From a virus, in the IMG/VR virus record IMGVR_UViG_3300025674_000280, positions 1 to 28,295 of that record: a stretch of DNA of 28,295 nt; one strand, given 5' to 3'. The notes beneath the pieces are model-generated. The model worked only from the letters and a program-made list of their open reading frames with translations, did not search any database and was not told where the DNA came from. Positions 12,970 to 20,498 of the stretch are shown piece by piece (the stretch's first letter is position 1; each line of letters starts with the position of its first letter). The position numbers and the translations under genes were made by a program.

Positions 12970-13791
12970 TTATAACAGGTTTGGTTGTATTTCTGGGTTG
13001 AAATTCATCCATAAAACCTCGGTGCGCTTTCCTCGCGCCTCTATCTTTCTTGCTGCCGATGAAAATGCTTCGATGTCTTTTCTGATCCAAACATCAGGAA
13101 AAGTATTTTCTGGCTGCGGATAGTTTGAAAGAATGAACTTGCCTTTTATTGTTGCAAGCAGGTCGATCAAGTCTTGAAAGTCCTTTGTTGAATAGCCTGA
13201 GTAGTGCCCTTGGTCTACGTTCGGATACGGCGGATCGCAGTAAAAGAAAGCCGTTTCAGAATCTCGTTGCTGAATAACTGTCAGCGCATCGGTGCATGAT
13301 ATTGTTACTTTTTTGAATCGGTAAAATAGCTCTTCCAGCCTTGCTGTTTTATTTGTCCAAGCTGCGCCTTCATTTTTATCTGGTGTTTTTCTAATTCGTT
13401 GCCAACCTCCGTTTAGCTTACTTGCAAAACTTTGCTGAATGTTCACGTAATAAGCCCATGCAAGTTCTAAATCAGAATGAGATTGAGGCTCTTTCATTAT
13501 CTCTTTTGCGCGTCGATATTCTGCTTCGCTGTGCGGAGTAAAGGCTATTCGTTGATATAGTTCCCCGAAGTTTGTCTGGAACTGACGATAGAAGTTTATT
13601 AGCATTTCGTCTTTGTCGTTTATGACTTCATGATAATGTGTATCGCTTGTTACCTTTGGCAGCCCCTTGGCGAACATGACTGCACCGCCACCAAAAAACG
13701 GCTCGACATACATCTGGTGGTCTGGAATGAGCTTAACGATATGATGCGCCATTTTTTGTTTCCCGCCGTAGTAAGAAATGATTGGTTTGAT
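12970..13791 (-). CDS. dam: DNA adenine-N6 methyltransferase, D12 class (copy 2), ATC start or decayed start
   Basis: This paralogue of the Dam gene at 5319-6143 has the same motifs: ISYYGGK, motif I EPFFGGG and catalytic DPPY (186-189). Aligning the N-termini puts its first residue at an ATC codon (13791-13789), seven bases after a strong AAGGAG (13804-13799). That start gives 273 residues against 274 in copy 1. No ATG, GTG or TTG occurs between this codon and the upstream in-frame stop. The first ATG lies 13 codons in and would remove the N-terminal AdoMet motif. So either ATC initiates weakly, the gene is silenced, or there is a sequence error. It lies opposite to its plus-strand neighbours, like a separately acquired gene. 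Confidence 0.85.
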   Translation of the reverse strand: MKPIISYYGGKQKMAHHIVKLIPDHQMYVEPFFGGGAVMFAKGLPKVTSDTHYHEVINDKDEMLINFYRQFQTNFGELYQRIAFTPHSEAEYRRAKEIMKEPQSHSDLELAWAYYVNIQQSFASKLNGGWQRIRKTPDKNEGAAWTNKTARLEELFYRFKKVTISCTDALTVIQQRDSETAFFYCDPPYPNVDQGHYSGYSTKDFQDLIDLLATIKGKFILSNYPQPENTFPDVWIRKDIEAFSSAARKIEARGKRTEVLWMNFNPEIQPNLL

Positions 13792-13846
13792 AGTGATTCT
13801 CCTTGTTTGTTTTTGCGGAGTTTAGCATTAAAATATAGGTACAAGC

Positions 13847-13852
13847 TATAAT
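13847..13852 (+). promoter_or_regulatory. -10 element for the plus-strand gene group
   Basis: A perfect TATAAT stands 20 bases before the ATG of the first small basic protein gene. The -35 region is weak (TTTAGC is too far away). Transcription would begin almost at the ribosome binding site, giving a very short leader. Confidence 0.4.
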
Positions 13853-13871
13853 TATGTCGGAGGTGGGTATT

Positions 13872-14042
13872 ATGCCGTTGACGAAGAAGGGGATGAAGAT
13901 ACGTGGTGCTATGGAGAAGTATTACGGGAAGAAGAAGGGGAAGGCTGTTTTTTATGCATCTGAGAACAAGGGTTCGCTAGGAAAGGGTGTAGTAAAGGAA
14001 TCCCGAAGGGGCACCCCCAAATCTGAGAAAAAGGAGTATTAG
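13872..14042 (+). CDS. Small conserved basic phage protein (MPLTKKG type)
   Basis: The 56-residue Lys/Gly-rich protein reads MPLTKKGMKIRGAMEKYYGK and then GKAVFYASENKGS. Short proteins of this type are, from memory, common in environmental phage genomes, but no function is known to me. The ATG at 13872 has GGAGGTG six bases before it, so I prefer it to an in-frame ATG at 13854. The stop TAG is directly followed by the next gene's ATG. Confidence 0.75.
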   Translation: MPLTKKGMKIRGAMEKYYGKKKGKAVFYASENKGSLGKGVVKESRRGTPKSEKKEY

Positions 14043-14330
14043 ATGGCTAAGGTTAGGGAGTCACTGGACAAAAATTATCGAAAGCTGAACAAGCCGTTTC
14101 GTACCCCTGACGGGCCGAAGAAGTTTAGTGTGTATGTGAAGAATGACAAGGGTAACGTAGTCAAGGTGAATTTTGGAGATCCGAACATGGAGATCAAACG
14201 GGATTCTCCTGAGCGTCGAAAATCGTTTCGTGCTCGGCATAAGTGTGCTAATCCTGGGCCTAAGTGGAAGGCTCGGTATTGGAGTTGTCGGATGTGGTCT
14301 GACAAATCTGTGAGCGACATGACTGATTAG
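14043..14330 (+). CDS. Conserved phage protein with Cys/His-rich C-terminus (DUF5872-like)
   Basis: This 95-residue basic protein has the block KKFSVYVKNDKGNVVKVNFG, then MEIKRDSPERRKSFRARHKC, and ends with ARYWSCRMWSDKSVSDMTD. I associate this arrangement with a domain of unknown function (DUF5872-like, from memory) seen in many environmental phages. The His-Lys-Cys and Ser-Cys near aromatic residues could bind metal. It abuts the previous gene (TAG-ATG) and precedes the resolvase gene. Confidence 0.75.
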   Translation: MAKVRESLDKNYRKLNKPFRTPDGPKKFSVYVKNDKGNVVKVNFGDPNMEIKRDSPERRKSFRARHKCANPGPKWKARYWSCRMWSDKSVSDMTD

Positions 14331-14348
14331 TTGATTATGGGGTAAGTA

Positions 14349-14810
14349 GTGAAGTGGATAGGCATAGACCCTGGGAAGAGTGGTGGCATAGGGATTATTA
14401 GTGACGAAGGTGACTATGCCATTAAGATGCCTGAGACTGAGCGAGACTTGTTTGAGTATTTAAGTGACAACAAGGAGGATGCTTTTTGTTTGATTGAGAA
14501 GGTACATGCCATGCCTGGGCAGGGTGTTACCAGCATGTTCAATTTTGGCATGAGCTATGGTGGGTTACGAATGGCGATAGTTGGGAATGGGATACCATTT
14601 GAGACGGTTACGCCGCAGAAGTGGCAAAAGACGTTAGGGTGTATGACGAAGGGGGACAAGAATGTATCGAAGCGGAAAGCGCAGGAGTTATTCCCTAAGA
14701 TAAAGATTACTCATGCCATAGCGGATAGTTTATTGATAGCGCATTATGCGAAGTATTATCACAATGAACGTGGTCAAAAGACACTATTAGAGATGTTTGA
14801 TGCGTTATGA
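14349..14810 (+). CDS. RuvC-like Holliday junction resolvase
   Basis: The 153-residue RNase H-fold nuclease would cut four-way or branched DNA before or during packaging. The acidic active-site residues are visible: Asp7 in GIDPGKSG, Glu50 in LIEKVHAMPGQG, and Asp126 in THAIADSLLIAHY. The segment SMFNFGMSYGGLRMA is typical of phage RuvC-like proteins. The start is GTG, and the following gene overlaps its stop by four bases (ATGA). With no other resolvase visible, it is the likely branch-clearing enzyme for the annealase-driven replication inferred here. Confidence 0.88.
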   Translation: MKWIGIDPGKSGGIGIISDEGDYAIKMPETERDLFEYLSDNKEDAFCLIEKVHAMPGQGVTSMFNFGMSYGGLRMAIVGNGIPFETVTPQKWQKTLGCMTKGDKNVSKRKAQELFPKIKITHAIADSLLIAHYAKYYHNERGQKTLLEMFDAL

Positions 14811-15226
14811 AGCGCAAACGGTATGTAGATGTGAGCACCATCATAGAACCGAGTTATTACAAGCAGTATGTACCTGAGCACAAGTTATGGTGGAGTGTTC
14901 TGAAGAGAGCGATAGTAGACTACATCAATTTTTTTGATTATGCCTCGCACAATTTAATGGCAAAAGATATAGGCAGACGTATGCGAAAGAACATGCAGCG
15001 TCAGATGCGCGAGGAGTTATGGGCGTTGAATTGGTTTTTCTATGAGCGTGAAATATTACCGTACAATTTAACGTGGATAGCGGATATGTGTTTTCAGGAT
15101 ATTGACATTTTGCACAATGTACGTCGTGAGTTATTGCAGATACACATAGGACACATGAAAGAGTATATGGACTGTCCTGAAATGAAATTTTTGTTAGAGG
15201 ATTATTTTGACATGGAGGGGCGTTAA
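14807..15226 (+). CDS. Hypothetical phage protein after the resolvase
   Basis: This 139-residue helical protein is rich in Trp, Tyr, Met and Arg. It contains HKLWWSVLKRAIVDYINFF, LNWFFYEREILPYNLTWIAD and later DIDILHNVRRELL. The pattern of LWxxVLxxAI followed by a Trp-Phe helix and a short regulator-like helix pair recalls small phage proteins that may act in late regulation, but I cannot name a family. It is translationally coupled to the resolvase (ATGA) and ends inside a hairpin that meets the convergent minus-strand operon. Confidence 0.65.
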   Translation: MKRKRYVDVSTIIEPSYYKQYVPEHKLWWSVLKRAIVDYINFFDYASHNLMAKDIGRRMRKNMQRQMREELWALNWFFYEREILPYNLTWIADMCFQDIDILHNVRRELLQIHIGHMKEYMDCPEMKFLLEDYFDMEGR

Positions 15227-15231
15227 GCCCC
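15217..15231. terminator. Hairpin between convergent gene groups
   Basis: GGGGC and GCCCC pair around a five-base loop that contains the TAA of the plus-strand gene. A T-rich stretch (ATTTGTCTTT) follows on the plus strand. The minus-strand gene ends at 15240, so this short hairpin is the only candidate boundary between the two convergent transcripts. The five-pair stem is weak. Confidence 0.4.
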
Positions 15232-15239
15232 ATTTGTCT

Positions 15240-15377
15240 TTAGAGTCCTAGAAATGGTTTGATGAAGTCTACAATAGCAGCAGCAAATTGAGGCATCCCC
15301 ATAACTTCTAGAAACTGTGTCACAAACGCAATGAGCCCTACGGCACCTGCGAGTTTGAGTTTTTCTTTAGTGAACAT
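15240..15377 (-). CDS. Small membrane protein in lysis region (45 aa)
   Basis: A 45-codon ORF has AAAGGAG seven bases before its ATG (15377-15375), which overlaps the end of the lipoprotein gene by eleven bases. The product starts MFTKEKLKLAGAVGLIAFVT and ends FIKPFLGL. There is one clear hydrophobic span (about 8-24), then an amphipathic helix. The position after peptidase and lipoprotein suggests a lysis or membrane-associated role, such as a holin or antiholin. This is inference. Confidence 0.6.
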   Translation of the reverse strand: MFTKEKLKLAGAVGLIAFVTQFLEVMGMPQFAAAIVDFIKPFLGL

Positions 15378-16236
15378 ATTCTATCTCCTTTAGTGTATTA
15401 TTTATTTGTTCTCGATCATATTCCGAGACTGTTATAGTTCGTTGAGAAGGCGGAAGGCTGTTAGCAGAATTGCCCAAAAGCCCATTGAATGATGCTTTCC
15501 AGAGATAAATAATTCTTGCTCCTTGTAGTCCGTTGGTGATTCTACTAAGCACATCTTCTCTCGTATATTGATACGGTAGCCCCCAGAGGTTTCCTCCGAG
15601 ACTAAGATCGTACCCATCGTTTGACCATCCGAGACTTGTATTGATGTCCAAGGGTTCGGCTTGGTTGTGCAGCTCGCAGTAGTCAGCATCAGCACAATCG
15701 GCAGCAGATATTTGTAGACCATGCTTGTTCCTACCGATTTTGGCGTTTGGCGCATAAAAGCGTATTTGTTCTGCAATATATTGGTAATCGTATAGTTCCA
15801 GGTCATCTTCTAATCCTACGGTAATAATAAGCTCATCGTGCATTGAGATAAAGGGAATAATTGTATCGTAGGCGTGGATTGCGTGATTTATGACAGCATC
15901 ATAGCCAGCTATATCAGCATCAAAACAATTATTTTTTCTGAGACAAACACCGTTTACAAGGAAGACTTGTATGGATTTTGGTCTGAGATCTTGTAGAAGC
16001 TGCAAAAGACACTCATCCGACTCGCCAAAACTCTTCCAGAGAAATGAGATGGCGAATCTTTCTACGCCGTCGAACATTTCTATTACCTGGCTACAATCAG
16101 TGGTTTCTGAGCGCAAACCAAGGAAAGTTAAGCCGTAATAATTGTCTGAAGTTGGTGGCGTATCACTGTTGCTGCTGCCACTACCACCGCATGAGATGAG
16201 CAGAAGCATTAGAGTTGGAACTATAATTTTCGCCAT
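15367..16236 (-). CDS. Phage-encoded lipoprotein of unknown function
   Basis: The 289-residue product has a classic lipoprotein signal: a hydrophobic stretch ending LISC with Cys16 for lipidation, followed by a Gly/Ser/Asn linker. The mature domain (about 33-289) starts YYGLTFLGLRSETTDCSQ and holds several Cys pairs (near 47, 76, 98, 104), fitting a disulfide-stabilised periplasmic or outer-membrane domain. It also contains segments such as IIPFISMHDELIITVGLEDD that could be alternating strands and helices of a barrel. It lies after the M15 peptidase, overlapping it by 16 bases. It might act in lysis or superinfection exclusion, but no family is recognised. Confidence 0.75.
   Translation of the reverse strand: MAKIIVPTLMLLLISCGGSGSSNSDTPPTSDNYYGLTFLGLRSETTDCSQVIEMFDGVERFAISFLWKSFGESDECLLQLLQDLRPKSIQVFLVNGVCLRKNNCFDADIAGYDAVINHAIHAYDTIIPFISMHDELIITVGLEDDLELYDYQYIAEQIRFYAPNAKIGRNKHGLQISAADCADADYCELHNQAEPLDINTSLGWSNDGYDLSLGGNLWGLPYQYTREDVLSRITNGLQGARIIYLWKASFNGLLGNSANSLPPSQRTITVSEYDREQINNTLKEIEYVH
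15432..15722 (-). CDS. Possible nested lipoprotein inside the larger lipoprotein gene
   Basis: A 96-codon frame embedded in another frame of the lipoprotein gene starts MVYKYLLPIVLMLTTASC, a signal peptide with a lipobox-like end. AGGA lies about six bases before the ATG. Nested lipoprotein genes in lysis cassettes are known for outer-membrane spanins (Rz1 inside Rz). Here the host gene is not an inner-membrane spanin, and the nested protein is not Pro-rich and has a hydrophobic C-terminus. The resemblance may be chance. Confidence 0.3.
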   Translation of the reverse strand: MVYKYLLPIVLMLTTASCTTKPNPWTSIQVSDGQTMGTILVSEETSGGYRINIREKMCLVESPTDYKEQELFISGKHHSMGFWAILLTAFRLLNEL

Positions 16237-16646
16237 TTTGTCATTCGTCCGTCACCGTATCTATCCCAAGTATCTAGATGTACGAATGTATTATATTGCC
16301 CTATACCTTTCCACTTTCCAAAATCATGAGCAATAGTCATAAGGCTGTGGGTAGGAAGTCCTTCTGCTGTTACATCAAATGCTTGTCCACGACAATGAGG
16401 TGACATGCTGCTACCATGCCCCAATGCAGCGTGTTCTTTTGGTGTGCGATAGCCTCTCAGATTCAGTCCTCTATAATTTACGAATAGTGGAAAGTCTACA
16501 TATTTTCTGAACTCTTGGAGCAGGTCTAGTGAGAGTAGATCAATACCTATAACCTGTCCTGTTTCGTATCGTTGTAGAGCAATAGGACTAAGGACTTCTG
16601 CTGGCGAGAAGTTAGGGAACCGTTTTTCCCAGTCACTAGCTTTCAT
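16221..16646 (-). CDS. M15-family peptidase, probable endolysin
   Basis: The 141-residue protein belongs to the zinc D-Ala-D-Ala carboxypeptidase-like (peptidase M15) group and would cut peptidoglycan cross-links during lysis. The zinc motif SPHCRGQAFD supplies His84 and Asp91, and FVHLD supplies His123. The preceding NYRGLNLRGYRTPKEHAALG is the usual lead-in. There is no signal peptide, so release would depend on a holin. Its ATG overlaps the stop of the upstream membrane protein (ATGA), and it is followed by the lipoprotein gene. Confidence 0.9.
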   Translation of the reverse strand: MKASDWEKRFPNFSPAEVLSPIALQRYETGQVIGIDLLSLDLLQEFRKYVDFPLFVNYRGLNLRGYRTPKEHAALGHGSSMSPHCRGQAFDVTAEGLPTHSLMTIAHDFGKWKGIGQYNTFVHLDTWDRYGDGRMTKWRKL

Positions 16647-16897
16647 TTGTGCATTACCATGTTGTTGATAACAGCAATAAGACCAGCTATGGCACCTCCT
16701 ACAGTGGTTACAATAACAGTATAGAATTTGAATCCTTGCTTGGTTTTTGGCGTGAAATGTTCACGAATGAAACCAATTTCAGAGCGCAGCCGTTGATGTT
16801 CTACACGAATATTAACCATCTCATTTGTGATAGCTCGCACATCTTTTTGTAGAGTTTTTAGCTCACAAAGAAGTATTTCTATTACTTTTTCTGTCAT
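16643..16897 (-). CDS. XhlA/holin-like membrane protein
   Basis: The 84-residue protein has an N-terminal amphipathic coiled coil (about residues 4-48, LLCELKTLQKDVRAITNEM onward). A basic segment follows, then one C-terminal membrane span (about 57-80, TVIVTTVGGAIAGLIAVI). This is the layout of XhlA-type and small holin proteins. It overlaps the tail fibre gene upstream and the M15 peptidase downstream by four bases each. The family name is inferred from topology only. Confidence 0.7.
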   Translation of the reverse strand: MTEKVIEILLCELKTLQKDVRAITNEMVNIRVEHQRLRSEIGFIREHFTPKTKQGFKFYTVIVTTVGGAIAGLIAVINNMVMHK

Positions 16898-17787
16898 GTC
16901 TTTATGATGTAGTTTACGACCAAGAATGGTGGGTTATTAGTTCCAGAAGTCATAGCAGCATCACCATTAACTCCCCCTGTATTACCTACGGAACCAGTCA
17001 AACCATGGTTGTGCGTATCATTAGCAGTAGTACCTGAATAAGTATGATTGTGTGTATCACTTGATGTGCTTTGTGTAGTTAAACTTGTTACTGCATTACC
17101 GCTAATTGGGCTTGTTTGACCATAACCTGTTGTTCCAGTTGGCTGATTAGTCATTGTATGACTATGTGTATCAGAAGATGTTGTACCACTGTAAGTATGG
17201 CTGTGAGTGTCGTTAGCAGTAGCTAATGTGCCTTTACCATGATAGTGAGCAGGTACACTATGAGTGTGATCAATAGCACCCCCTGTATCTCCGAGTGTAT
17301 TACCAGTTCCACTTGCAGCTTTACCTAATGGGAATTTCTGTCTAAGGTCAGGAACATTAAAAGTAGTAGATCCATCTCCTACACCATACGTAGTGCCAAT
17401 AACAGCAAATAAATCAGAATAACTTGCTCTTGAGACTGCACCACCATTACACAAAAGATAACCAGTAGGAGCTGTGCTTCCACCGTACATCTGTATAGCT
17501 CCTGATGGCATACTTTCACTAACACTAGAGTTTAGTTGACCTAATGTTGCGTATTCGTTGTTAGCTGTAGCAGCATTACAGTTAGTATGCTTGTAGCCTC
17601 CCATAGGGAGGTTTCCAGTAGGAGTATTCTGTCCGTCTTTTGTTAGCGCATTGTTGATACCATTGGCAAAGTCATTGTCCTGCGTATCATGCCTACCAGC
17701 TTCAATGCCAATACCTAGACCAGCATCACCAGCCCAGCCTCCTGTACCTGCATTACCTTTCGTATATGTTCCACCACTCCAAGGCAT
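16894..17787 (-). CDS. Tail fibre/receptor-binding protein with collar domain and HxH tip
   Basis: This is a 297-residue short tail fibre. The N-terminal part (1-70, with HDTQDNDFANGINNALTKDG and LPMGGYKHTNC) is the sort of virion-attachment segment seen in collar-type fibres. Residues 95-156 form a phage tail collar domain (PF07484-like; MYGGSTAPTGYLLCNGGAVS and GDGSTTFNVPDLRQKFPLG). The C-terminal 120 residues carry six His-x-His motifs (174-176, 181-183, 195-197, 208-210, 246-248, 259-261) in DTHSHTYSGTT-type repeats. They recall the metal-binding needle at the T4 long-fibre tip. It ends FLVVNYIIKT, a normal collar-fibre C-terminus. Confidence 0.88.
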   Translation of the reverse strand: MPWSGGTYTKGNAGTGGWAGDAGLGIGIEAGRHDTQDNDFANGINNALTKDGQNTPTGNLPMGGYKHTNCNAATANNEYATLGQLNSSVSESMPSGAIQMYGGSTAPTGYLLCNGGAVSRASYSDLFAVIGTTYGVGDGSTTFNVPDLRQKFPLGKAASGTGNTLGDTGGAIDHTHSVPAHYHGKGTLATANDTHSHTYSGTTSSDTHSHTMTNQPTGTTGYGQTSPISGNAVTSLTTQSTSSDTHNHTYSGTTANDTHNHGLTGSVGNTGGVNGDAAMTSGTNNPPFLVVNYIIKT

Positions 17788-17788
17788 A

Positions 17789-19360
17789 TTATTCTCCTAA
17801 TGCTGCTAATAGTTGTTTTATTTGTGCCCGTCTATTGATTGCTTCTACATCCACTTCTTTACGAGGAAGCATAGGAGTTACTGCTTGTGCAGCAGTGCGT
17901 CCTGTCACTACTTCAGGTAATCGCGCTCCTATTTGTGCACTCAATGCTTGTACAAGTGGATCTTCCATTACCCTTGCTAACTCACCTTTAGCTCTTCGTG
18001 TACGTGCTAATGATGCTCCCGTACCTATCATTGCTGGAACTATGTTTCCTGTTTGTGCAGCTAATTGTAATGGAGTACCTGCTCCACCGCTGGTGCGTAT
18101 TTGTGCAAAGAAGTCTTCTATTACGTCTCCACCATAAACCTGGCCACCACGTTTTAGAAAGCCGTTTCGTAGGTCAACTGCTTCGCCATACTCTTTGTTA
18201 ATAGCTTTTAAGTTTTCAAGTACATCAGGCTTCAGTTTTTTCTTGTTTACTAAGATAGCAACCCGATTCTCTATTTCATCTTTCAAGTCTTCGCGAATAG
18301 CTTTCTGTACTGTCGCAGTAAGTGGACTGTCATCCCATGTGTAATTTAATCCAATCTTAGCGCGTTGTAAGTCTTCAATGCTTCCACCATTTTCAAACTG
18401 ACGTATGATTGCTTCTCTTTCTGCTTTTATTCTATTAGCTGCTTGTTCTTTAGCTTCTCCAGAAAGTTTAGCTAAGTATTTTTGTGAGTTTTCACTCATA
18501 AAGTCAGGAAATACATCTGCTTTTACATCAGCTTCATTTATTACATTTCCTAAACGTCCACCTAACTCTTCTCGTAATACTTCTAAGTTAGCAGCGTTTT
18601 GAATTAAATCAGATTCAGTATCTACAATACCCCTCTTCTCAAAGTCTTTTAGAGATTTAACTAGCGAAATTTCTTGCTTTGTCTTTACCTTCTTACCCTT
18701 AGCAGCCATTTCTTTAATGTTGCGCGTAATATCACTCGGTCGTAATCCAAATGATGACAGCCTCAACCTGTCTGCTTCTGTTGCTACGTCAGAAAAAATT
18801 TTACCAGCAACACTACTAGCTGCTGAACCTAATGTACCTACTGCACCAGTAAGTGCTCCAGCTGTTAGGCGTTCTTGAACTCCACCTTCTCCTGCTCCAA
18901 ATCCTGCAACTATTGCTTGTGTAGGAGCTGCACCTACTACCGCTTGTGTTAATTTTGCACCAGGAGCTGCTGCCACTGTTTGTCCAAGTCTAGTTGCTTG
19001 CTCACCACGGCCAATCATTGATAGCTTTTGTAGTGGGTTTAGAATAAGACCACTTAATAGCTCTGTGCCTAGTGAAGTTACTGGAGCTGCTTCAGCAAAT
19101 CGTGCTCGCTCTTGTCTAATACGTCCTAGTTCTGCTTCGTATGGTGTGCCTCTTGCAGCAGAAACTAATCCTGCCTCTGCTTCTTCAGCTAGGTTAAATG
19201 TCGGCCCAGCTAAGTAAGAACGGCTAAGACCAAGAATATAATCTCGTAATCCTAAGTCAGGTTTTGTAGGTACCGTTGGTGCAACGGGGGCTGCTGGTGG
19301 CTCAAGTCCTACATTTTCAAATTCCGCTAGAAAAGAACCTAAGTCTTCATTATCGGCCAT
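17789..19360 (-). CDS. Internal virion (ejection) protein, 523 aa
   Basis: The 523-residue protein has an acidic, Pro/Ala-rich N-terminus. An Ala/Gly-rich helical and hydrophobic region follows at about 130-200 (GAAPTQAIVAGFGAGEGGVQ, SAASSVAGKIFSDVATEADR), able to associate with membranes. A long charged helical section comes next (DLKDEIENRVAILVNKKKLK). It sits in the run of genes between tail connectors and tail fibre, where short-tailed phages encode proteins packaged in the head and ejected to build the DNA channel. The name is by position and composition; no catalytic motif seen. Its start overlaps the next gene upstream by 11 bases. Confidence 0.65.
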   Translation of the reverse strand: MADNEDLGSFLAEFENVGLEPPAAPVAPTVPTKPDLGLRDYILGLSRSYLAGPTFNLAEEAEAGLVSAARGTPYEAELGRIRQERARFAEAAPVTSLGTELLSGLILNPLQKLSMIGRGEQATRLGQTVAAAPGAKLTQAVVGAAPTQAIVAGFGAGEGGVQERLTAGALTGAVGTLGSAASSVAGKIFSDVATEADRLRLSSFGLRPSDITRNIKEMAAKGKKVKTKQEISLVKSLKDFEKRGIVDTESDLIQNAANLEVLREELGGRLGNVINEADVKADVFPDFMSENSQKYLAKLSGEAKEQAANRIKAEREAIIRQFENGGSIEDLQRAKIGLNYTWDDSPLTATVQKAIREDLKDEIENRVAILVNKKKLKPDVLENLKAINKEYGEAVDLRNGFLKRGGQVYGGDVIEDFFAQIRTSGGAGTPLQLAAQTGNIVPAMIGTGASLARTRRAKGELARVMEDPLVQALSAQIGARLPEVVTGRTAAQAVTPMLPRKEVDVEAINRRAQIKQLLAALGE

Positions 19361-20489
19361 TTTGTAGTTCCTCGTATTGTGCTTTTAACTTCTTTACCTC
19401 TTCTCTTTCGGCTGCACTAAGATTAGCTAAGCCTTTACGAGCTAATGCTCCTAGTCTCATCTCTATATCTTCTTGGCCAATAGTTTTTGTTACTTGCTCG
19501 CCTCTTTCTTCTGCTTTTGCTTGTCGCTTAGTAATCTCTTCAAAACTAGGAGCTGCGCCATAATAACTAATGTTTCTTGGTTCTAGTCCACGTTCTATTG
19601 CTCGCTTCTCATAGAAATCTTTTGCTTGAGTATATGCACGAGTATTTGCCGTGTAGCTACGTTCAGCAATACGAAGAACACCTTGACGCAATTGTGGCCC
19701 TAATGAACCTTCACCACGTAATACTTTATTGAGCTGTCCTTTAAATTGCTCTGGTATGCTTTGGCTTGCTGCTACTGCTGCTTGTTCACCTTCACGTACA
19801 GCCATGCCAGGTTCAATTAACTGTACAGCTCTACGCACCAGTTCTTGGTCAGCTACAGCACTTGGATCTTGTACTGCTGCACCTACAGTTTCGGCAGCTA
19901 TTTTAATGAGCCCGTAATTTTTAACTTCTGGCAGCTTATTGAACTCTAGGCGCAACTTATCTTCCATTTCACGAGATTTAGTTCCAGTAATTGGTAATGT
20001 TGCACCTGTGCCTAATACGTCTCGTAATCCTGGAGCAATTATTCCTTCTTTTAATGCAGCTAGTTCTACGGCTTGTCGTTGCTCTTGTTCTGCTAGTTGT
20101 CTCGCTTGCTCACGCTCTTGAATAGCACTAAGCCGATTTAATGCTGTACTTTGAAGACGGCTTTGCATATCCGATGGTAATTGCCCATATATGTCTGCAA
20201 CTTCTTGTTGTGTTTTAGCACCAACTATCCCAGTAAGAGCTGGCATCAACGCCTTGTTGCGCTCTTCTGCTTCTTGTCGTGCTTGATAACCAAGTAGCCC
20301 TGCAACTAAAGAACCACCAAGTACAGTTGCAATGTTAGAACCAGTAGAACCATACGGGTTTACCATCTTAGGCAATGCGCTTGCTATGCCACTTCCTATA
20401 CTTCCGTATATGTTTTCACGAGGACTAAACCCAAATCCTTCTTGTTGAGCTAATAGTTGTGCTAACTGTTCTTCTTCTATAGTAGCCAT
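19350..20489 (-). CDS. Internal virion (ejection) protein, 379 aa
   Basis: This 379-residue, Gln/Glu/Ala-rich helical protein begins MATIEEEQLAQLLAQQEGFG. It has a Gly/Ala/Leu hydrophobic stretch at about 45-70 (NIATVLGGSLVAGLLGYQ), and a coiled coil follows (IQEREQARQLAEQEQRQAVE). It overlaps the 523-residue gene by eleven bases. It resembles ejection proteins in composition and location. No enzyme motif was found. Confidence 0.6.
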   Translation of the reverse strand: MATIEEEQLAQLLAQQEGFGFSPRENIYGSIGSGIASALPKMVNPYGSTGSNIATVLGGSLVAGLLGYQARQEAEERNKALMPALTGIVGAKTQQEVADIYGQLPSDMQSRLQSTALNRLSAIQEREQARQLAEQEQRQAVELAALKEGIIAPGLRDVLGTGATLPITGTKSREMEDKLRLEFNKLPEVKNYGLIKIAAETVGAAVQDPSAVADQELVRRAVQLIEPGMAVREGEQAAVAASQSIPEQFKGQLNKVLRGEGSLGPQLRQGVLRIAERSYTANTRAYTQAKDFYEKRAIERGLEPRNISYYGAAPSFEEITKRQAKAEERGEQVTKTIGQEDIEMRLGALARKGLANLSAAEREEVKKLKAQYEELQNGR

Positions 20490-20498
20490 TGTTACCCC

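Noticed and set aside
16894-17787. Diversity-generating retroelement target in the tail fibre
   Set aside because: No reverse transcriptase or template repeat is visible, and the fibre has a collar plus HxH tip rather than a lectin-type variable region.
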